From DASQHW01 sp038209365 (lineage in GTDB: Bacteria > Actinomycetota > Acidimicrobiia > IMCC26256 > PALSA-610), in contig JBBQXS010000061.1 of assembly GCA_038209365.1 (NCBI GenBank), forward strand, positions 1 through 21,918: a stretch of 21,918 nucleotides of DNA. Direction: 5' to 3'. Position 1 is the first letter of the stretch. The number at the start of each line of letters is the position of its first letter. Under the pieces are notes generated by a model. The model searched no databases. It had not been told where the DNA came from and saw only the letters and a program-made list of their open reading frames with translations. Positions 20,035 to 21,918 of this stretch are shown here, in pieces. The translations under genes were made by a program, and so were the position numbers.

Positions 20035-20751
20035 ATGGTGACAACGAGGGATGTCCATTACGAGGCCGACGGCGTGGCGATGGTCGGACGGCTCGCGCTA
20101 CCGGACGGTGACGGCAAACGGCCCGCGGTGCTGATCGCCCACGAGGGGGGAGGGCTCGACAACTACCAGAAGAGCCGGGCGACCCGGTTCGGCGAGCTCG
20201 GTTACGTCGCGTTCGCCCTCGACTACCACGGAGGAGGACATGCCCTCACCGATGAGAACCGGATCATGGCCCGTTGTCAGGAGCTGTGGCTGGCGCCGGA
20301 ACGCATCCGGGCGATCGCCGCCGCCGGCCTCGCAGTGTTGCTCGACGAGTCTCGGGCCGACGCCACACGAGTTGCCGCCGTTGGCTACTGCTTCGGCGGC
20401 GCATTCATCCTCGAACTCGCCCGAGCCGGCGCCGACCTGGCCGCGGTGGTCGGATTCCATCCTCGACTCTCCACGATGCGACCCCAAGACGCCGCCAACG
20501 TCCGAGGCAAGGTGCTCGTGTGCGTGGGCACCGAAGACCCGCTCATCTCCATCGAGGAGCGACGCGCTTTCGAAGAGGAGATGTGCACCGGCGGGGTCGA
20601 CTGGAGAATGAACTTGTACGGCGGCACCGAGCACAGCTTCACTAACCCAGCGTCGGACCGAGCCGGCCGTCCCGGCGTCAAGTACAACCAACTGTCAGAT
20701 GAACGGTCATGGCGAGCAATGCTCGACCTCTTTGACGAGGTGTTCGACTAA
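20035..20751 (+). CDS. Dienelactone hydrolase family protein
   Basis: This 238-aa alpha/beta hydrolase has all parts of the catalytic triad. C is in the nucleophile elbow VGYCFGGAF (where serine hydrolases have GxSxG), D in CVGTEDPLI and H in GGTEHSFTNP. LIAHEGGGLDN near residue 35 is the oxyanion-side loop. Family members open dienelactones in chlorocatechol breakdown, but many act on other esters, and no aromatic-degradation genes are nearby. The ATG at 20035 has an AGAGAGAG purine stretch before it. A minus-strand frame with a perfect ribosome-binding site overlaps its 3' end. Confidence 0.9.
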   Translation: MVTTRDVHYEADGVAMVGRLALPDGDGKRPAVLIAHEGGGLDNYQKSRATRFGELGYVAFALDYHGGGHALTDENRIMARCQELWLAPERIRAIAAAGLAVLLDESRADATRVAAVGYCFGGAFILELARAGADLAAVVGFHPRLSTMRPQDAANVRGKVLVCVGTEDPLISIEERRAFEEEMCTGGVDWRMNLYGGTEHSFTNPASDRAGRPGVKYNQLSDERSWRAMLDLFDEVFD

Positions 20752-20821
20752 GACCGACTTGATTGATGACTTCTTGGAGCAGCTCGGCAAGTCGCCCGCT
20801 TGTAGGGCTCGGATTCGCCAT
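20678..20821 (-). CDS. Small orphan frame with a perfect Shine-Dalgarno sequence (47 aa)
   Basis: AAAGGAGGTGA stands 8 nt (from GGAGG) before ATG-GCG and is the strongest ribosome-binding site in the window. The product begins MANPSPTSGRLAELLQEVIN and QVGLSRTPRQRGRA, then continues antisense into the dienelactone hydrolase gene and stops. I know no family for it. The first 24 residues look protein-like (an amphipathic helix). The rest may be read-through, so this may be the 5' stub of a gene cut off by a rearrangement at the hydrolase end. Confidence 0.4.
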   Translation of the reverse strand: MANPSPTSGRLAELLQEVINQVGLSRTPRQRGRALLAMTVHLTVGCT

Positions 20822-21015
20822 TGCATTCACCTCCTTTCGCACGATCAGTCAGCGTGGAAATTGTGCGTCGATGCGGACGTCCGGTCGGTGCCTACGCGAA
20901 CTTGCGACTGTCCCCGAACGCACGGGTCGACGGCGCGCTATCCGACCCACGAATGAGCGCGCGCTTGCGCTCGCGAACTCGAGCTGACTGCCCGATATGG
21001 AGCGGCGATGCAGCC

Positions 21016-21215
21016 TCAGTGCACGCCGCAGTAGTTGCAGCCCGACGGCGTCCACACGATGCACCGCACCGGGTCGCCGTCGTGGCGGAGGTCGCGGCCG
21101 CGGCATCCTTCCGGTTCGTGGTCCTCGGTGCAGTCGGCGATGGTGCCGTCCGCGTGTTCGATCAGGCCGCCGGGACAGTTCGTTACGACACGCCGGTAAT
21201 CGGCGGATGTGTCAT
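21016..21215 (-). pseudogene. Small cysteine-rich protein, probably frameshifted
   Basis: The frame ending at 21016 reads VVTNCPGGLIEHADGT, IADCTEDHEPEGCRGRD and then VRCIVWTPSGCNYCGVH. The six cysteines and several histidines suggest a small metal-binding protein. No ATG, GTG or TTG precedes the cysteine part in this frame. A start ATG at 21215 (MTHPPITGVS) lies in another frame and hits a stop at once. One indel near 21190 would join the two. The end of the gene is repeated as a scrap at 19197. I do not know the family. Confidence 0.4.
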
Positions 21216-21379
21216 CTTTACCGCGCGCTCACGCTTACATGGAAGGTCGCCCCGTGGAGCAGTCTTCGGTCACTGCCTGTGAGCACACCTTGCACTCCCA
21301 CTGAGCGGCCTTCACCGCGCAACGCCAAGCCGCTTGTCTCGTCATCGGGCGTGTCTGTCGGGCGCGGTGACCTCACCGT

Positions 21380-21420
21380 ACGCGAAGATGTGGGCCACGC
21401 GAGTGACCCACATCTTGCGT
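21380..21420 (-). terminator. Strong hairpin downstream of the minus-strand gene at 21434
   Basis: AAGATGTGGG pairs perfectly with CCCACATCTT, and a further ACGC/GCGT pairs after a bulged G, giving a 14-bp stem with a 12-nt loop. It is 13 nt after the stop of the gene at 21434. There is no T-run on the minus strand, so it would be a U-less terminator or RNA-end stabiliser. Confidence 0.6.
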
Positions 21421-21433
21421 GAAGAAGTTGGCG

Positions 21434-21918
21434 TTACACGATGCGGCGGTAGATGAGTTGCTGGGTCTCCGAGGGAGACTCCACATAGACGCCGCGGACG
21501 TTCTTGTCGACGAACTCGCCGAACTTCGTGTCAGTAGCCAGTGCCTGCTGGGCGCGTTCCAGTTCGCTGATGTTCGCGTATCCAGTGACCCAGCCGACTG
21601 AACCGTAAGGCCCGGTCGCGGCCGTGGTGAACAACCCCGGAAGGCCGGTCGTTTTCTCGGCTCGTTGTGCGATCTCGACGCCGAGCTCGATACCCCGGGC
21701 CACGCTTCCGTTCGCGCACACGGTCTGTACCGTGGTGACATATTCAATCTGACGGTTCGGGTCGACTTCGCCGTGAACGATCTGCAACAAGGCGTCGTCA
21801 ACACCACCGAGTGCGAACTTGGCGCCCTGATCGACCAACGAGACGTTTGCATCGTCTACGAGCAGCTTGTCGTTTGCGGCTTCGAGTGTTGCGAGGTCGG
21901 GCACGAACGCGCTCCATA
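21434..21918 (-). CDS. Unknown two-repeat protein, probably dimeric alpha-beta-barrel-like; 5' end outside window
   Basis: The minus-strand frame is open to the window edge, so the protein may start further right; a GTG at 21904 would give 156 aa. Two similar segments are visible: WSAFVPDLATLEAANDKL with SLVDQGAKFALGG, and WVTGYANISELERAQQAL with EFVDKNVRGVYV ending in QQLIYRRI. Between them is EYVTTVQTVCANGSVARGIE and a GLPGLFTTAATGPYG stretch. The repeat spacing and helix-strand order recall dimeric alpha/beta-barrel (EthD/NIPSNAP-like) proteins. I do not know a function. A strong hairpin follows the stop. Confidence 0.6.
   Translation of the reverse strand, partial: WSAFVPDLATLEAANDKLLVDDANVSLVDQGAKFALGGVDDALLQIVHGEVDPNRQIEYVTTVQTVCANGSVARGIELGVEIAQRAEKTTGLPGLFTTAATGPYGSVGWVTGYANISELERAQQALATDTKFGEFVDKNVRGVYVESPSETQQLIYRRIV

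Noticed and set aside
1..21918. CRISPR arrays, rRNA genes, riboswitches
   Set aside because: No regularly spaced repeats of 20-40 nt, no rRNA-like sequence and no recognisable riboswitch core were seen.

Overview
The window is high-GC bacterial DNA with an actinobacterial look: a WhiB relic, a PRC-barrel/DUF2382 protein, a DUF6766-type membrane protein, a DUF664-type DinB protein, a P27-type small terminase, a SpoIIE/STAS regulator pair and many GTG starts. I cannot name the genus. No rRNA, complete tRNA or CRISPR array is present.

Left flank (1-5265). The end of a SpoIIE/PP2C phosphatase is followed by a complete IS3-family (IS407-group-like) insertion sequence at 506-1739, with imperfect terminal inverted repeats and a textbook -1 slippery heptamer. 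Ordinary chromosomal genes follow: TfoX-N protein, SRPBCC protein, class I methyltransferase, a SnoaL-like scrap and a TesB-like thioesterase.

Mobile element (5266 to about 10652, possibly 11416). It begins at the 3' half of a tRNA-Pro(GGG) gene on the minus strand, the usual scar of tRNA-targeted integration. Next come a tyrosine integrase, an unknown protein, a small excisionase whose ribosome-binding site lies inside a GAAA-tetraloop hairpin, a second unknown, a 765-aa CHC2-zinc/Toprim/DUF3631 primase-helicase, and a P27-like terminase small subunit. Nearly all genes overlap by a few bases. No capsid, tail, portal or large-terminase gene is present. The order int-xis-primase/helicase-origin-like repeats-terS recalls Gram-positive phage satellites (PICIs), so I interpret this as a compact or decayed actinobacterial satellite. 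Inside the primase-helicase gene are a four-iteron, perfectly centred dyad (9810-9890) and a 24-bp perfect palindrome (8615-8638). The element's right end is eroded by an IS30-like transposase relic, and no matching right attachment site with an intact tRNA is visible.

Right flank (about 11420-21918). This is a chromosomal region of stress and envelope genes mixed with broken genes: small membrane protein, MscS-like TM-helix protein, PRC-barrel/DUF2382 protein, a second PRC-barrel protein, a divergent single-chain ECF sigma/zinc-anti-sigma/membrane protein, WhiB relic, hemerythrin relic with two frameshifts, truncated DUF6766 protein, an unknown His-rich protein, DinB/DUF664, STAS, dienelactone hydrolase and a two-repeat protein cut by the window edge.

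The most unusual non-coding signals are the iteron dyad and a three-copy hairpin motif with a bulged A and a conserved 8-nt loop. All three copies lie 20-50 nt downstream of stop codons of plus-strand genes.
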